13,608 bases of DNA, from assembly GCF_039523795.1 (NCBI RefSeq), contig NZ_BAAAFZ010000113.1, forward strand, positions 1 to 13,608, in the 5' to 3' direction. Origin of the DNA: Craurococcus roseus (GTDB lineage: Bacteria > Pseudomonadota > Alphaproteobacteria > Acetobacterales > Acetobacteraceae). A program made the position numbers and the translations under genes. Below the pieces are notes generated by a model that was not told the origin of the DNA, did not search any database, and saw only the letters and a program-made list of their open reading frames with translations. Below, piece after piece: positions 4,940 through 12,786 of this stretch (positions are counted from its first letter, which is position 1; each line of letters opens with the position of its first letter).

Positions 4940-7339
4940 TCAGGGCGCGCCCCGCCGCTCCGCCTCGGCGACGCTCCGCGCCGCGGCGACGAAGCCGTCG
5001 GGATTGAGCGAGATGGAGTCGATCCCGCACCCCACCAGGAAGGCGGCGAAGTCCGGGTGGTTGCTCGGCGCCTCGCCGCAGATGCCGACCGTGGCGCCCG
5101 CGGCGTGCGCCCGGCCGATCACGTCTCGGATCATCCGCTTCACCGCCTCATCCCGCTCGTCGAACAGCCCCCGCAGCTCGGCGGAGTCGCGGTCCACCCC
5201 GAGCACGAGCTGGGTCAGGTCGTTGGAGCCGATGGAGAAGCCGTCGAAGCGCGCGGCGAACTCCTCCGCCAGCACCACGTTCGACGGGATCTCGCACATC
5301 ACGTAGACGCGCAGCCCGTCCTCGCCGCGCCGCAGCCCGTGCTCCCCCATCAGGGCGAGGACGCGGTCGGCCTCCTTCGGCGTGCGGCAGAACGGGACCA
5401 TGACGGCGAGGTTGCCGAGGCCGATCTCGTCGCGCGCCCTGCGCACGGCGCGGCATTCCAGCGCGAAGCCCTCGCGGTAGCGCTCGCTGTAGTAGCGCGA
5501 GGCGCCGCGCAGGCCGAGCATCGGGTTCTCCTCGACCGGCTCGAACGCCGCGCCGCCGACCAGGTGGGCGTACTCGTTGCTCTTGAAGTCGCTCAGGCGG
5601 AGGATGACCGGGTGCGGGTGGAAGGGCGCGGCGATGCGGGCCACGCCGCGCGCCAGCGTGTCCACGAAGTACTCCGCCTTGTCGGCGTAGCCGCGCGTGA
5701 GCGCCTCGATCCGCCGCCGCGCCTCGCGGTCCTCCAATTGGTGGAACCGCACCAGCGCCATCGGGTGCGCCTTGATCACCGAACCGACTATGAATTCCAT
5801 GCGCGCCAGCCCGACGCCCTTCGCGGGCAGGCGCCACCAGCGGAGGGCCGCGGCGGGGCTGGCGATGTTCAGCATCAGCGCCGTGTGCGTCTCCGGGATG
5901 GCGCCCAGGTCGATGTCCGTGGCCGCGAAGGGGAGCGCGCCGTCGTAGACGTGGCCCTCGTCCCCCTCGGCGCAGGAGAGCGTCACCGCCTGTCCGTCGC
6001 GCAGCAGGGCGGTGGCGCGCTGCGTGCCGACCACCGCGGGGAGGCCCAGCTCCCGGCTGACGATGGCGGCGTGGCTGGTGGCGCCGCCGTGGTCGGTGAC
6101 GATCCCCGCCGCCTTGCGCATCAGCGGCACCCAGTCCGGGTCGGTGGCCTCCGCCACCAGCACCGCGCCGTCCGGGAACCCCGCGATGTCGTCCGGCCCG
6201 TGGACGACGCGGACCGGACCGGTCGCGATCGCCTCGCCCACCGCCGCGCCGGCCAGGATCGGCTTCGCCTTCGCCTGGAGGCGCCAGCTCCGCAGCGTGG
6301 CGCCCCCTTGCTTGGCGCCGTGCACCGTCTCCGGCCGCGCCTGCACGATGAACAGCTCGCCGGTCTCGCCGTCCTTCGCCCACTCCATGTCCATCGGGCG
6401 GCCGTAGTGCTTCTCGATCGCCACCGCCCATCGGGACAGCCGGAGGATCTCGCTATCGGTGAGCACGAAGGCCTCGCGCTCCCGCCGGGTGGTCTCCACC
6501 ATGGCGGTTCGCGCGCTGCCGCCGGTGGCGTAAACCATCTTGCGGGCCTTGCCGCCGAGCGCCTTCTCGAGGATCGGCACGCGCCGCGGGTCGTCCAGCG
6601 GCGGTTTGAAGACGAGGTGGCGGTCGGGGTCCACCGCGCCCTGCACGATCGGCTCGCCCAGCCCCCAGGCGGCGCTGATGACCACCACGCCCGGGAAGCC
6701 GCTCTCGGTGTCGATGGAGAACATGATGCCCGAGCCGCCGAGGTCGGCCCGCACCATCGCCTGGACGCCGATGGAGAGCGCGACCTTCAGGTGGTCGAAG
6801 CCCTGCATCTCGCGGTAGCTGATCGCCCGGTCGGTGAAGAGCGAGGCGAAGCAGCGCCGGCAGGCGTCGAGCAGCGCCCGCTCGCCCACCACGTTGAGGA
6901 AGGTCTCTTGCTGCCCGGCGAAGCTGGCGGTGGGCAGGTCCTCCGCCGTGGCGCTGCTGCGCACCGCGACCGCCGGGTCCGCCACGCCGCGGCGGCGGCC
7001 GAGTTCGCGGTAGGCCGCGCGCACGGCATCGGCCAGCGCCGGCGGGAGTTCGGCGTCGAGGAAGAGGCGCCGGATGGCCGCGCCGGTGTCCTGCAAGCCC
7101 GCCTCGCCGCGCCGGCGCGCGTCGAGCCGCGCCCGCAGCGCCGCGCCGATGCCGCTCGCCTCCACCAGCCCGCGGTACGCCGCGGCGGTGGTGGCGAAGC
7201 CCGGCGGAACCCGGACGCCGGCGCCGGAGAGCGCCCGGACCATCTCCCCGAGCGAGGCGTTCTTGCCGCCCACCCGCGGCACGTCGGCTGCGCCGACCTC
7301 CTCGAACCAGAGTACGAGGGGCCCCGGGGCGGCGCTCAT
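4940..7339 (-). CDS. ppsA: Phosphoenolpyruvate synthase (pyruvate, water dikinase)
   Basis: Converts pyruvate, ATP and water to phosphoenolpyruvate, AMP and phosphate, the gluconeogenic entry from C3 compounds. It has 799 residues, against 792 for E. coli PpsA, and all three domains are present. The N-terminal ATP-grasp domain shows GGKNASLGEMVRAL (24-37) and AVRSSATAEDLPTASFAGQQ (125-144). The swivelling phosphohistidine domain shows TDHGGATSHAAIVSRELGLP (415-434) with catalytic H423. The C-terminal TIM barrel shows FSIGSNDLTQLVLGVDRDS (701-719) and GICGEAPSNHPDF (752-764) with active-site C754. The start ATG (7337-7339) overlaps the stop codon of the upstream alcohol dehydrogenase by ATGA, and AAGGTGG lies about 10 nt before it, inside that gene. 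The frame extends to 8689 through the dehydrogenase, which is a shadow. It has PpsA architecture, not the inorganic-phosphate-using dikinase (PPDK) type. Confidence 0.95.
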   Translation of the reverse strand: MSAAPGPLVLWFEEVGAADVPRVGGKNASLGEMVRALSGAGVRVPPGFATTAAAYRGLVEASGIGAALRARLDARRRGEAGLQDTGAAIRRLFLDAELPPALADAVRAAYRELGRRRGVADPAVAVRSSATAEDLPTASFAGQQETFLNVVGERALLDACRRCFASLFTDRAISYREMQGFDHLKVALSIGVQAMVRADLGGSGIMFSIDTESGFPGVVVISAAWGLGEPIVQGAVDPDRHLVFKPPLDDPRRVPILEKALGGKARKMVYATGGSARTAMVETTRREREAFVLTDSEILRLSRWAVAIEKHYGRPMDMEWAKDGETGELFIVQARPETVHGAKQGGATLRSWRLQAKAKPILAGAAVGEAIATGPVRVVHGPDDIAGFPDGAVLVAEATDPDWVPLMRKAAGIVTDHGGATSHAAIVSRELGLPAVVGTQRATALLRDGQAVTLSCAEGDEGHVYDGALPFAATDIDLGAIPETHTALMLNIASPAAALRWWRLPAKGVGLARMEFIVGSVIKAHPMALVRFHQLEDREARRRIEALTRGYADKAEYFVDTLARGVARIAAPFHPHPVILRLSDFKSNEYAHLVGGAAFEPVEENPMLGLRGASRYYSERYREGFALECRAVRRARDEIGLGNLAVMVPFCRTPKEADRVLALMGEHGLRRGEDGLRVYVMCEIPSNVVLAEEFAARFDGFSIGSNDLTQLVLGVDRDSAELRGLFDERDEAVKRMIRDVIGRAHAAGATVGICGEAPSNHPDFAAFLVGCGIDSISLNPDGFVAAARSVAEAERRGAP

Positions 7340-8412
7340 GGCGTGATCGCCACCTTGAGCACGCCGCCGCGCTGGTTGGCGAAGAGGTCGTAGGCCTCCT
7401 CGATCCGCTCCAGCGGGAAGCGGTGCGTCACCAGCGGCCGCAGGTCCACCCGGCCGGAGGCGATCACCGCCATCAGCCGCCGCATCCGCTCCTTGCCGCC
7501 GGGGCACAGCGTGGTGACGATGCGGTGGTCGCCGAGGCCGGCGGCGAAGGCGTCGAGCGGGATGCGCAGGTCGCTCGAATAGACGCCGAGCGAGGACAGC
7601 GTGCCGCCGGGGCGCAGCACGCGCAGGCTCGCCTCGAAGGTCGCCTGCGTGCCGAGCGCCTCGATCGCCACGTCCACCCCGCGACCGTCGGTCAGGCGCC
7701 GTACGGCCTCCACAGGGTCCTCGCGCCCGAAGTCCACGACGTGGTCCGCCCCGAGCCCGCGCGCCGCCTCCATGCGCTCCGGCACGCGCTCCACGCCGAT
7801 CACCGTTGTCGCGCCCATCAGCCGCGCGCCCGCCGTCGCGCAGAGGCCGATCGGCCCCTGGGCGAAAACCGCGACGGTGTCGCCGATGCGCACCCCGCCG
7901 CTCTCCGCGCCGCCGAAGCCGGTGGACATGATGTCCGGGCACATCAGCACCTGCTCGTCCGCGAGGCCGTCCGGCACGGGGGCGAGGTTCGCCATGGCGT
8001 CCGGCACCAGGACGTACTCGGCCTGGCAGCCGTCGATGGTGTTGCCGAACCGCCAGCCGCCGAGCGGCTTCCAGCCGTGCGCCGTGCCCGCGCCGTCCTG
8101 CGAGCAGAACCCGCACAGGCAGGCGTTGCTGGTGCCGCTCGGCGTGATGGCGCCGGCGACGACCCGCTGGCCCTCCTTGTAGCCCTTCACGGCGGAGCCG
8201 AGGCGCTCGACCACGCCGACCGGCTCGTGCCCGATGGTGAGCCCTTCCGCGACCGGGTACTCGCCCCTGAGGATGTGGACGTCCGTGCCGCAAATGGTCG
8301 TGGTGGTGACGCGCACCAGCGCGTCGAGCGGCCCGACCTCGGGCACCGGCTTCTCGCGCAGCTGGATCCGGCCCGGCCCCGCGAACACGGCGGCCCTCAT
8401 GGTCTTCGGCAT
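7336..8412 (-). CDS. Zinc-dependent alcohol dehydrogenase, isopropanol-dehydrogenase-like
   Basis: Medium-chain dehydrogenase/reductase of 358 residues that oxidises alcohols or reduces aldehydes/ketones. The GroES-like catalytic domain shows CGTDVHILRGEYP (41-53) and GHEPVG (61-66). The likely catalytic zinc ligands are C41, H62 (with E63) and D160 in MCPDIMSTGF, the Cys/His/Asp set of the Clostridium beijerinckii secondary alcohol dehydrogenase. The Rossmann loop is FAQGPIGL (183-190), and strand 2 ends IGVERVPER. E208 replaces the Gly-Ser-Arg used for NADP in the clostridial enzyme, so NAD is more likely. C98, C100 and C103 lie where the structural zinc lobe would be, but only three cysteines are present. 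The ATG at 8410-8412 has GGGAG upstream. An FNR-like half-conserved site lies 60 bp upstream. Likely first gene of an operon with ppsA. Confidence 0.92.
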   Translation of the reverse strand: MPKTMRAAVFAGPGRIQLREKPVPEVGPLDALVRVTTTTICGTDVHILRGEYPVAEGLTIGHEPVGVVERLGSAVKGYKEGQRVVAGAITPSGTSNACLCGFCSQDGAGTAHGWKPLGGWRFGNTIDGCQAEYVLVPDAMANLAPVPDGLADEQVLMCPDIMSTGFGGAESGGVRIGDTVAVFAQGPIGLCATAGARLMGATTVIGVERVPERMEAARGLGADHVVDFGREDPVEAVRRLTDGRGVDVAIEALGTQATFEASLRVLRPGGTLSSLGVYSSDLRIPLDAFAAGLGDHRIVTTLCPGGKERMRRLMAVIASGRVDLRPLVTHRFPLERIEEAYDLFANQRGGVLKVAITP

Positions 8413-8471
8413 GGCGCGCTCCCATCCGCGTCGTGGTGTGCGGAGTTGAGCCCGGCCGCGGCGATGGCGCA

Positions 8472-8485
8472 TTGACCGAGCGCAA
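8472..8485. promoter_or_regulatory. Degenerate FNR/FixK-type site upstream of adh-ppsA
   Basis: TTGACCGAGCGCAA keeps both outer triplets TTG and CAA at the canonical 8-bp separation and has a good left half (TTGAC), but the right half is CGCAA, not ATCAA. Its centre is 66 bp upstream of the dehydrogenase ATG. At the usual -41.5 position the transcript would begin near 8437. I see no convincing -10 box there, so the call depends mostly on the two better sites nearby. Confidence 0.4.
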
Positions 8486-8895
8486 ACGGCGAGACGAAGG
8501 GCTGTTCCGGGGGGCGGCGGGCGCCTTCAAGCGGCGCGCCGTGCCTTTCCCGCGCCGGGATCGCCGCCGGCCTGCCGCCCAGCCCGGCCCGATCCCTTGG
8601 CGCGGATGCCCTTCGCGGCTGGCGAGCGGTACGAACACCATTGGCAGGTCCGGATCGGCGCAGGAGCGCGCCGTGCCGCCGGCGAGCACGCCGGGGCCGC
8701 CGGGGTAGGTCGGGATCGCCGGATCGGGCGTGACTTCCCGTCGGGAGGTACGCGGTCCTGATGCGGGTCGGGCAGGGGTCGAGCGGCGGCGTGGGCGGCG
8801 CCTCCCCCTCGCGGCATCGATCCGGGTCGGGCGTGCCGCCGGCCCGGGCTGCTCCCCCGGCTGGCTTCGGCAATCGAGCCGGACGAAGGCGTTTG

Positions 8896-8909
8896 TTGAC
8901 CGGGATCAA
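8896..8909. promoter_or_regulatory. FNR/FixK/Dnr-type box upstream of small protein and P-type ATPase
   Basis: TTGAC-CGGG-ATCAA matches the palindromic FNR/Dnr consensus TTGAT-N4-ATCAA at 9 of 10 fixed positions. Its centre (8902.5) lies about 108 bp upstream of the ATG at 9011. For a class II promoter with the site at -41.5, transcription would start near 8944 and the -10 box would be near 8932-8937, where the locally AT-rich GAAATG occurs. This is the strongest regulatory site in the window. Confidence 0.7.
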
Positions 8910-9010
8910 TGCCCTTCCCGCTCCCCGCGTCGAAATGCGGGTGGGCGGCGAACGGCGGTCCGCGCGCACGCGGGCATCCTGCCGAATCCTGCAACGCGCG
9001 GGGAGACCTC

Positions 9011-9283
9011 ATGGGACACAGCATCGATCTCGACTACGCCGTGGAGCGCGACGAGAGCCACTGGACGGTGAACTTCCAAGGCCAGCGCTGCGGATGGTTC
9101 CGGACCCGGGAAGCCGCCTTGGACTCCGCCACCTTGGATGCCGAGCGCGTCCGCAAGCTCGGCCACCGGGTGCGCGTCCTGCTCCGCCACGCGGATGGCG
9201 GCCTGCATGACGCCGAACCGCGTCCGCAGGCGGGAAGGAGCCAAGGCCCGCGCCCGTCCGAGCGGCCCTCCGCCACCGCTTAG
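9011..9283 (+). CDS. Small DUF2188-like protein of unknown function
   Basis: 90-residue cytosolic protein. The first 66 residues have a compact alpha/beta pattern: a charged opening strand (IDLDYAVERDESHWTVNFQGQ), a helix with TREAALDSATLDAERVRKLG (32-51), then a strand RVRVLLRHADGG (53-64). This resembles DUF2188-like proteins, which share a W-x-V strand, a T/S-x-x-A-A helix and a terminal DG turn. The tail after residue 67 is Pro/Arg/Ser-rich and probably disordered. The ATG at 9011 follows GGGGAGA with good spacing. The frame is open from 8909, but the extra residues look random. It is the first gene after the best FNR-type box and lies 77 bp before the P-type ATPase, probably in one transcript. 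Function unknown; a stress-related role is only inferred from context. Confidence 0.75.
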   Translation: MGHSIDLDYAVERDESHWTVNFQGQRCGWFRTREAALDSATLDAERVRKLGHRVRVLLRHADGGLHDAEPRPQAGRSQGPRPSERPSATA

Positions 9284-9360
9284 CGTCCCGCGGTCGAGGC
9301 TGCCGCGCCGGCGTGTCCGCCGTCCGCACGCCGGCCGGCGGACCGACCAGAGGAGATGCC

Positions 9361-12072
9361 ATGCCGAGCGGCCCCGAACGGCTCGCGGCGGCGAACCGCG
9401 CCGGTCCGGCGGCGCGGGCGCCCGAGTCACGGACGCCCGCGGCCCCCGAACCGCCTTGGCACGCGGTCCCTGCCGAGGAGGCCATGCGGGCGCTGGACAC
9501 CGGCCCTGGGGGCCTGGGCGAGGACGAGGCCGCGCGGCGCGCGTCGGCCTTCGGCCCGAACCGGCTGCCGCAGCGGCGGCGGGCCGGGCCGCTCCGCGTC
9601 TTCGTCCGGCAGTTCGGGGATCCGCTGATCTACATCCTCCTGGCCGCGGCAGTCGCCTCCGTCGGCATGGGCGACGCCGGCGATGCCGTGTTCATCCTCG
9701 CCGTGCTGCTGCTGAACGCCGCGATAGGCGGCTACCAGGAGTGGAAGGCGGAGACCGGCGCCGAAGCCCTCCGGCGCATCGTCCGCGTCCGCGCCGTGGT
9801 GGAACGGGGCGGCGCCCGGCGCGAGGTGGACGGCGAGGATCTGGTGCCGGGCGACGTCGTGCATGTCGGGTCCGGCGTGGCCGTTCCGGCCGATGTGCGG
9901 CTCGTCGCGGCCCGGGAACTGCGCGTCGACGAGTCGTTGCTGACGGGCGAATCGGTCCCGGTCGCCAAGCGCGCGGACGCCGCCGTCGACGCCGGCGCGG
10001 GGCTCGGCGACCGCGCGACGATGCTGCACGCCGGCAGCGTCGTGCTCGCCGGCCGCGGCACCGGGGTCGTCTGCCGCACCGGCGGGCGCACCGAACTGGG
10101 CGGCGTCGCGCTGTCGCTCGGCGGGGCGGAGCAGGCCCCGCCGCTGGTGCTCCGCTTGCGCGCGTTCAGCCGCCGCGTCGCCGTCGTGGTGGTGGCGACG
10201 GCCGCTCTGCTGGGGTGCGTGCTGCTCCTGCGGGGCGAGGCGCCGGCGCAGGTGCTGCTTCTCGCGGTGGCGCTGGCGGTGTCGGCGATCCCGGAAGGGC
10301 TGCCCGTGGCGATCACGGTGGCGCTGTCGGTCGCCTCCAACCGCATGGCGCGGCGCAACGTGATCGTGCGGCTCTTGCCGGCGGTCGAGGGCCTCGGCGC
10401 CTGCACTCTGGTCGCCAGCGACAAGACGGGGACGCTGACCGCCAACCGCTTGACGGTCGCGCGGCTCTGGGTGCCTGGCCTCGGCGAGGTCGAGGCCGGC
10501 GGAAGCCCGGCCGGGGCGGCCGCGGCGCCGGTGCGGGGCTTGGCGGCCACCGGGGCGCTCTGCAACGAAGCCACGCTGCACCGGGCCACAGACGGTTCTG
10601 TGGCGGCCACCGGCGACACGGTGGACGCCGCCTTCCTCGTCTGGGCGGACGGGATGGGCCTCGGGCGCGAGGCGTTGCTGCCGCGTCACCCCCAGTTCGG
10701 GGCCATCGCCTACGAAGCGGAGCGGCGCTACGCGGCGTCGTTCAACCGGCACGACGGGCGCGTGCTCGCCCACGTGAAGGGCGCGGCCGACGCCGTGCTC
10801 CCCATGTGCGGCGGGGCGGACGCCGCAGCGGTGCGGCGCGCGGAAACGGGGCTCGCCCAGCAGGGGTACCGCGTCCTCGCCCTGGCGAGCGGCGAGGTCG
10901 GCGAGGACGCGGCGCGGCGGGGCGATCCCGCGGCGCTCGCCCGGCTGCGGTTCCTGGGGCTGGCGGGGCTCATCGACCCGATCCGGCCCGAGGTGCCCGA
11001 GGCCGTGGCGCGGTGCCGTGCGGCCGGCGTGGACGTGCGCATCGTCACCGGCGACCACCCGGCCACCGGCCTGGCCATCGCGCGCCGGCTGGGGCTCGCC
11101 TCGGACGCGGACCGGGGCGTCACCGGCGCCGAACTCGCGGCCGCCGGGGACGGGCGGGCGCGGGCCGGACTGGTGCACGGCGCGCGGGTGTTCGCCCGGG
11201 TCGAGCCCGCGCAGAAGACGGAGATCGTCCAGGCGCTGCAAGGCGCCGGCCACTTCGTCGCAGTGACGGGCGACGGCGTGAACGACGCGCCGGCGCTGCG
11301 CGCCGCGCACATCGGCGTGGCGATGGGCCGGAGCGGCAGCGACGTGGCCCGGGGCGCGGCCGACCTCGTGCTGGCCGACGACAATTTCGCGTCCATCGTC
11401 GCCGGCATCGAGGAAGGGCGGGTCGCCTACGACAACGTCCGCAAGGTGGTGTGGATGGCGGTCGCCACCGGCGCGGCGGAGATCCTGCTCATCGCCCTCG
11501 CGGTGCTGCTCGGCCTGCCGCTGCCGCTCACCGCCGTGCAACTGCTCTGGCTGAATCTGGTGACCAACGGCCTGCAGGACGTGGCGTTGGCCTTCGAGCG
11601 GGGCGAGCCTGGTGTCTTGGACCGCCCGCCGCGCCCCCCGGACGAGCCGCTCTTCGACCGGCGCATGGTCGAGCAGACCGTGCTGGCCGGCGCGACGATC
11701 GGCGGCGTCGGTTTCGCCGCCTTCTGGTGGATGGTCGAGGTCGCCGCGATGCCGGTCGAGGAAGCGCGGAACCTGCTACTTCTGCTGATGGTGCTGTTCG
11801 AGAACCTGCAGGTGCTCGGCTCGCGGTCGGAGACCCGCTCGGTCTTCCGGGTGCCGCTCGCCGCCAACCCGTTCGTGGTCATCGCCGTGGTCGCGGCGCA
11901 GGCGGTCCACGTCATGGCGATGCACGCGCCGGGCCTGAGCGGCGTGCTGGAGATCGCGCCGGTCGCGCCCGCGGCTTGGCTGTCGCTGCTGCCACTGGCC
12001 GCGAGCGTCGTCCTCGTCGGGGAAGCCTACAAGCGGCTGCGCCGGCGCCGTCCCGTGCCGGGGGGCGGGTGA
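9361..12072 (+). CDS. Cation-transporting P-type ATPase, P2 (SERCA-like) subfamily
   Basis: Membrane pump of 903 residues. Domain order is a cation-ATPase N-terminal domain (about 33-85), M1-M2 (about 88-122), the actuator with LTGES (194-198), M3-M4 with the PEGLP kink (311-315), the phosphorylation motif DKTGTLT (D354), the nucleotide domain (HVKGA, 471-475), TGDHPATG (563-570), TGDGVNDAPAL (636-646) and M5-M10 to the end. It has no heavy-metal-binding domain and no CPC motif, so it is not P1B. SERCA ion ligands E309, E771, N796 and T799 correspond to E312, E707, N732 and T735, but N768 is Gly704 and D800 is Asn736, so calcium is not assured. The ATG at 9361 has AGAGGAG 5-6 nt before it. 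The first 30 residues are Ala/Pro/Arg-rich. Likely co-transcribed with the preceding small gene. Confidence 0.93.
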   Translation: MPSGPERLAAANRAGPAARAPESRTPAAPEPPWHAVPAEEAMRALDTGPGGLGEDEAARRASAFGPNRLPQRRRAGPLRVFVRQFGDPLIYILLAAAVASVGMGDAGDAVFILAVLLLNAAIGGYQEWKAETGAEALRRIVRVRAVVERGGARREVDGEDLVPGDVVHVGSGVAVPADVRLVAARELRVDESLLTGESVPVAKRADAAVDAGAGLGDRATMLHAGSVVLAGRGTGVVCRTGGRTELGGVALSLGGAEQAPPLVLRLRAFSRRVAVVVVATAALLGCVLLLRGEAPAQVLLLAVALAVSAIPEGLPVAITVALSVASNRMARRNVIVRLLPAVEGLGACTLVASDKTGTLTANRLTVARLWVPGLGEVEAGGSPAGAAAAPVRGLAATGALCNEATLHRATDGSVAATGDTVDAAFLVWADGMGLGREALLPRHPQFGAIAYEAERRYAASFNRHDGRVLAHVKGAADAVLPMCGGADAAAVRRAETGLAQQGYRVLALASGEVGEDAARRGDPAALARLRFLGLAGLIDPIRPEVPEAVARCRAAGVDVRIVTGDHPATGLAIARRLGLASDADRGVTGAELAAAGDGRARAGLVHGARVFARVEPAQKTEIVQALQGAGHFVAVTGDGVNDAPALRAAHIGVAMGRSGSDVARGAADLVLADDNFASIVAGIEEGRVAYDNVRKVVWMAVATGAAEILLIALAVLLGLPLPLTAVQLLWLNLVTNGLQDVALAFERGEPGVLDRPPRPPDEPLFDRRMVEQTVLAGATIGGVGFAAFWWMVEVAAMPVEEARNLLLLLMVLFENLQVLGSRSETRSVFRVPLAANPFVVIAVVAAQAVHVMAMHAPGLSGVLEIAPVAPAAWLSLLPLAASVVLVGEAYKRLRRRRPVPGGG

Positions 12073-12080
12073 AGCCGGCG

Positions 12081-12106
12081 CGCCGCCTAGGGCGGGTCCG
12101 GCGGCG
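12081..12106. terminator. Inverted repeat between convergent ATPase and VIT-family genes
   Basis: CGCCGCC (12081-12087) pairs with GGCGGCG (12100-12106) over a 12-nt loop inside the 44-bp gap between two convergent stop codons. There is no T-run. Repeats of this size are common in DNA this GC-rich, so position is the main support. Confidence 0.3.
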
Positions 12107-12116
12107 GGCGCGGCGG

Positions 12117-12686
12117 TCAGATGCCGGCGGCGCCGAGCCACCGCGCGCCGAGCACGCCGACGCCGTAGGCCACGGCGCCCGCGGCCGCGCCGATCGCCAG
12201 CATCTCCGCGCCGGCGCGCACCCAAGGGCGCGGCGCGAAGAAGGAGCGGCCGGCGCCCACGGCGAACAGGGTCGCAAGGGCAAGGCCGGCCGCGGCGGCG
12301 AACCGGTTCCCGGGGGCCAGCGGGACCAGGTAGGCCAGCAGTGGCACCACCCCGGCGGCGACGAATCCCGTAAAGGTAGCGGCGCCGTTGCGCGCCGCCA
12401 CCCGCAGCGCGGGCCTCTCCCCGTCCGCCTTCGAGCGCTGCGACAGCACGTTGCTGGCCGCCATGGAAACGCCGTCGGCGAACAGGTTGGCGAAGCCGAG
12501 CAGGAGGATGACGCGGGCCGGCAGGTCGGCGCCCACCACCCCGGCCACCACGGCGAAGGTCGTCACCACCCCGTCGTTCGCGCCGTAGACCAAGTCGGGC
12601 AGGTACCTCCGGACCGTCGCGCCGAGGCCGGCGTCGGCCGGGCTCACGCCGCTCGTCCATCGCCGGCGGGCCGGTCGTGCGACCAC
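12117..12686 (-). CDS. VIT1/CCC1-family membrane transporter, short form
   Basis: Predicted iron/manganese transporter of the VIT1/CCC1 (DUF125) family, 189 residues from the GTG at 12684-12686. The diagnostic first helix is DLVYGANDGVVTTFAVVAGVVGA (31-53), and the second shows GFANLFADGVSMAASNVLSQRS (64-85). Further hydrophobic segments lie at about 103-122, 128-147 and 158-178, giving five helices. Canonical VIT1 has a soluble, glutamate-rich metal-binding domain between helices 2 and 3. Here only a linker of about 17 residues (KADGERPALR...) is present, so cytosolic metal capture is reduced or absent. The start is uncertain: there is no in-frame ATG before residue 75, and a GTG at 12645-12647 would remove 13 residues and still keep the fold. 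It lies downstream of DUF2892 and trxC on the same strand, after a 100-bp gap. Confidence 0.82.
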   Translation of the reverse strand: MVARPARRRWTSGVSPADAGLGATVRRYLPDLVYGANDGVVTTFAVVAGVVGADLPARVILLLGFANLFADGVSMAASNVLSQRSKADGERPALRVAARNGAATFTGFVAAGVVPLLAYLVPLAPGNRFAAAAGLALATLFAVGAGRSFFAPRPWVRAGAEMLAIGAAAGAVAYGVGVLGARWLGAAGI

Positions 12687-12786
12687 CCGCCGCGGCCCGC
12701 GCCGAACGCAGCGACGGAGCCGGGCGGCGCGGCACCGGCCGGGCGGCCGAAGGAGGGCGTCATCGGCGGGCCCCGACCCCGCCGAG

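Larger units (their letters stand above)
8413..9010. other. 598-bp divergent regulatory region without a supported gene
   Basis: This lies between the starts of the alcohol dehydrogenase (-) and the small DUF2188-like gene (+). Open frames cross it on both strands, but their translations are Arg/Pro/Ala-rich, match no family that I know and lack credible ribosome-binding sites. Two FNR-type sites, one near each end, account for regulation of both flanking genes. The middle (about 8490-8890) has no structure that I can interpret. It may be the remains of a lost gene. Confidence 0.5.

Noticed and set aside
4712..7393. Plus-strand open frame of 893 codons opposite ppsA
   Set aside because: It is antisense to a complete, motif-verified ppsA; its His/Arg/Val-rich composition reflects the complement of GC-biased codons.
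7340..8689. Fusion of ppsA to an N-terminal domain through the open frame reaching 8689
   Set aside because: The upstream part lies out of frame within the alcohol dehydrogenase gene and is Arg/Gly-rich; ppsA has a proper start at 7337-7339 with a ribosome-binding site.
8433..8969. Possible small genes on either strand of the 8413-9010 gap
   Set aside because: Translations are low-complexity and resemble no family known to me, and no good ribosome-binding site precedes them.
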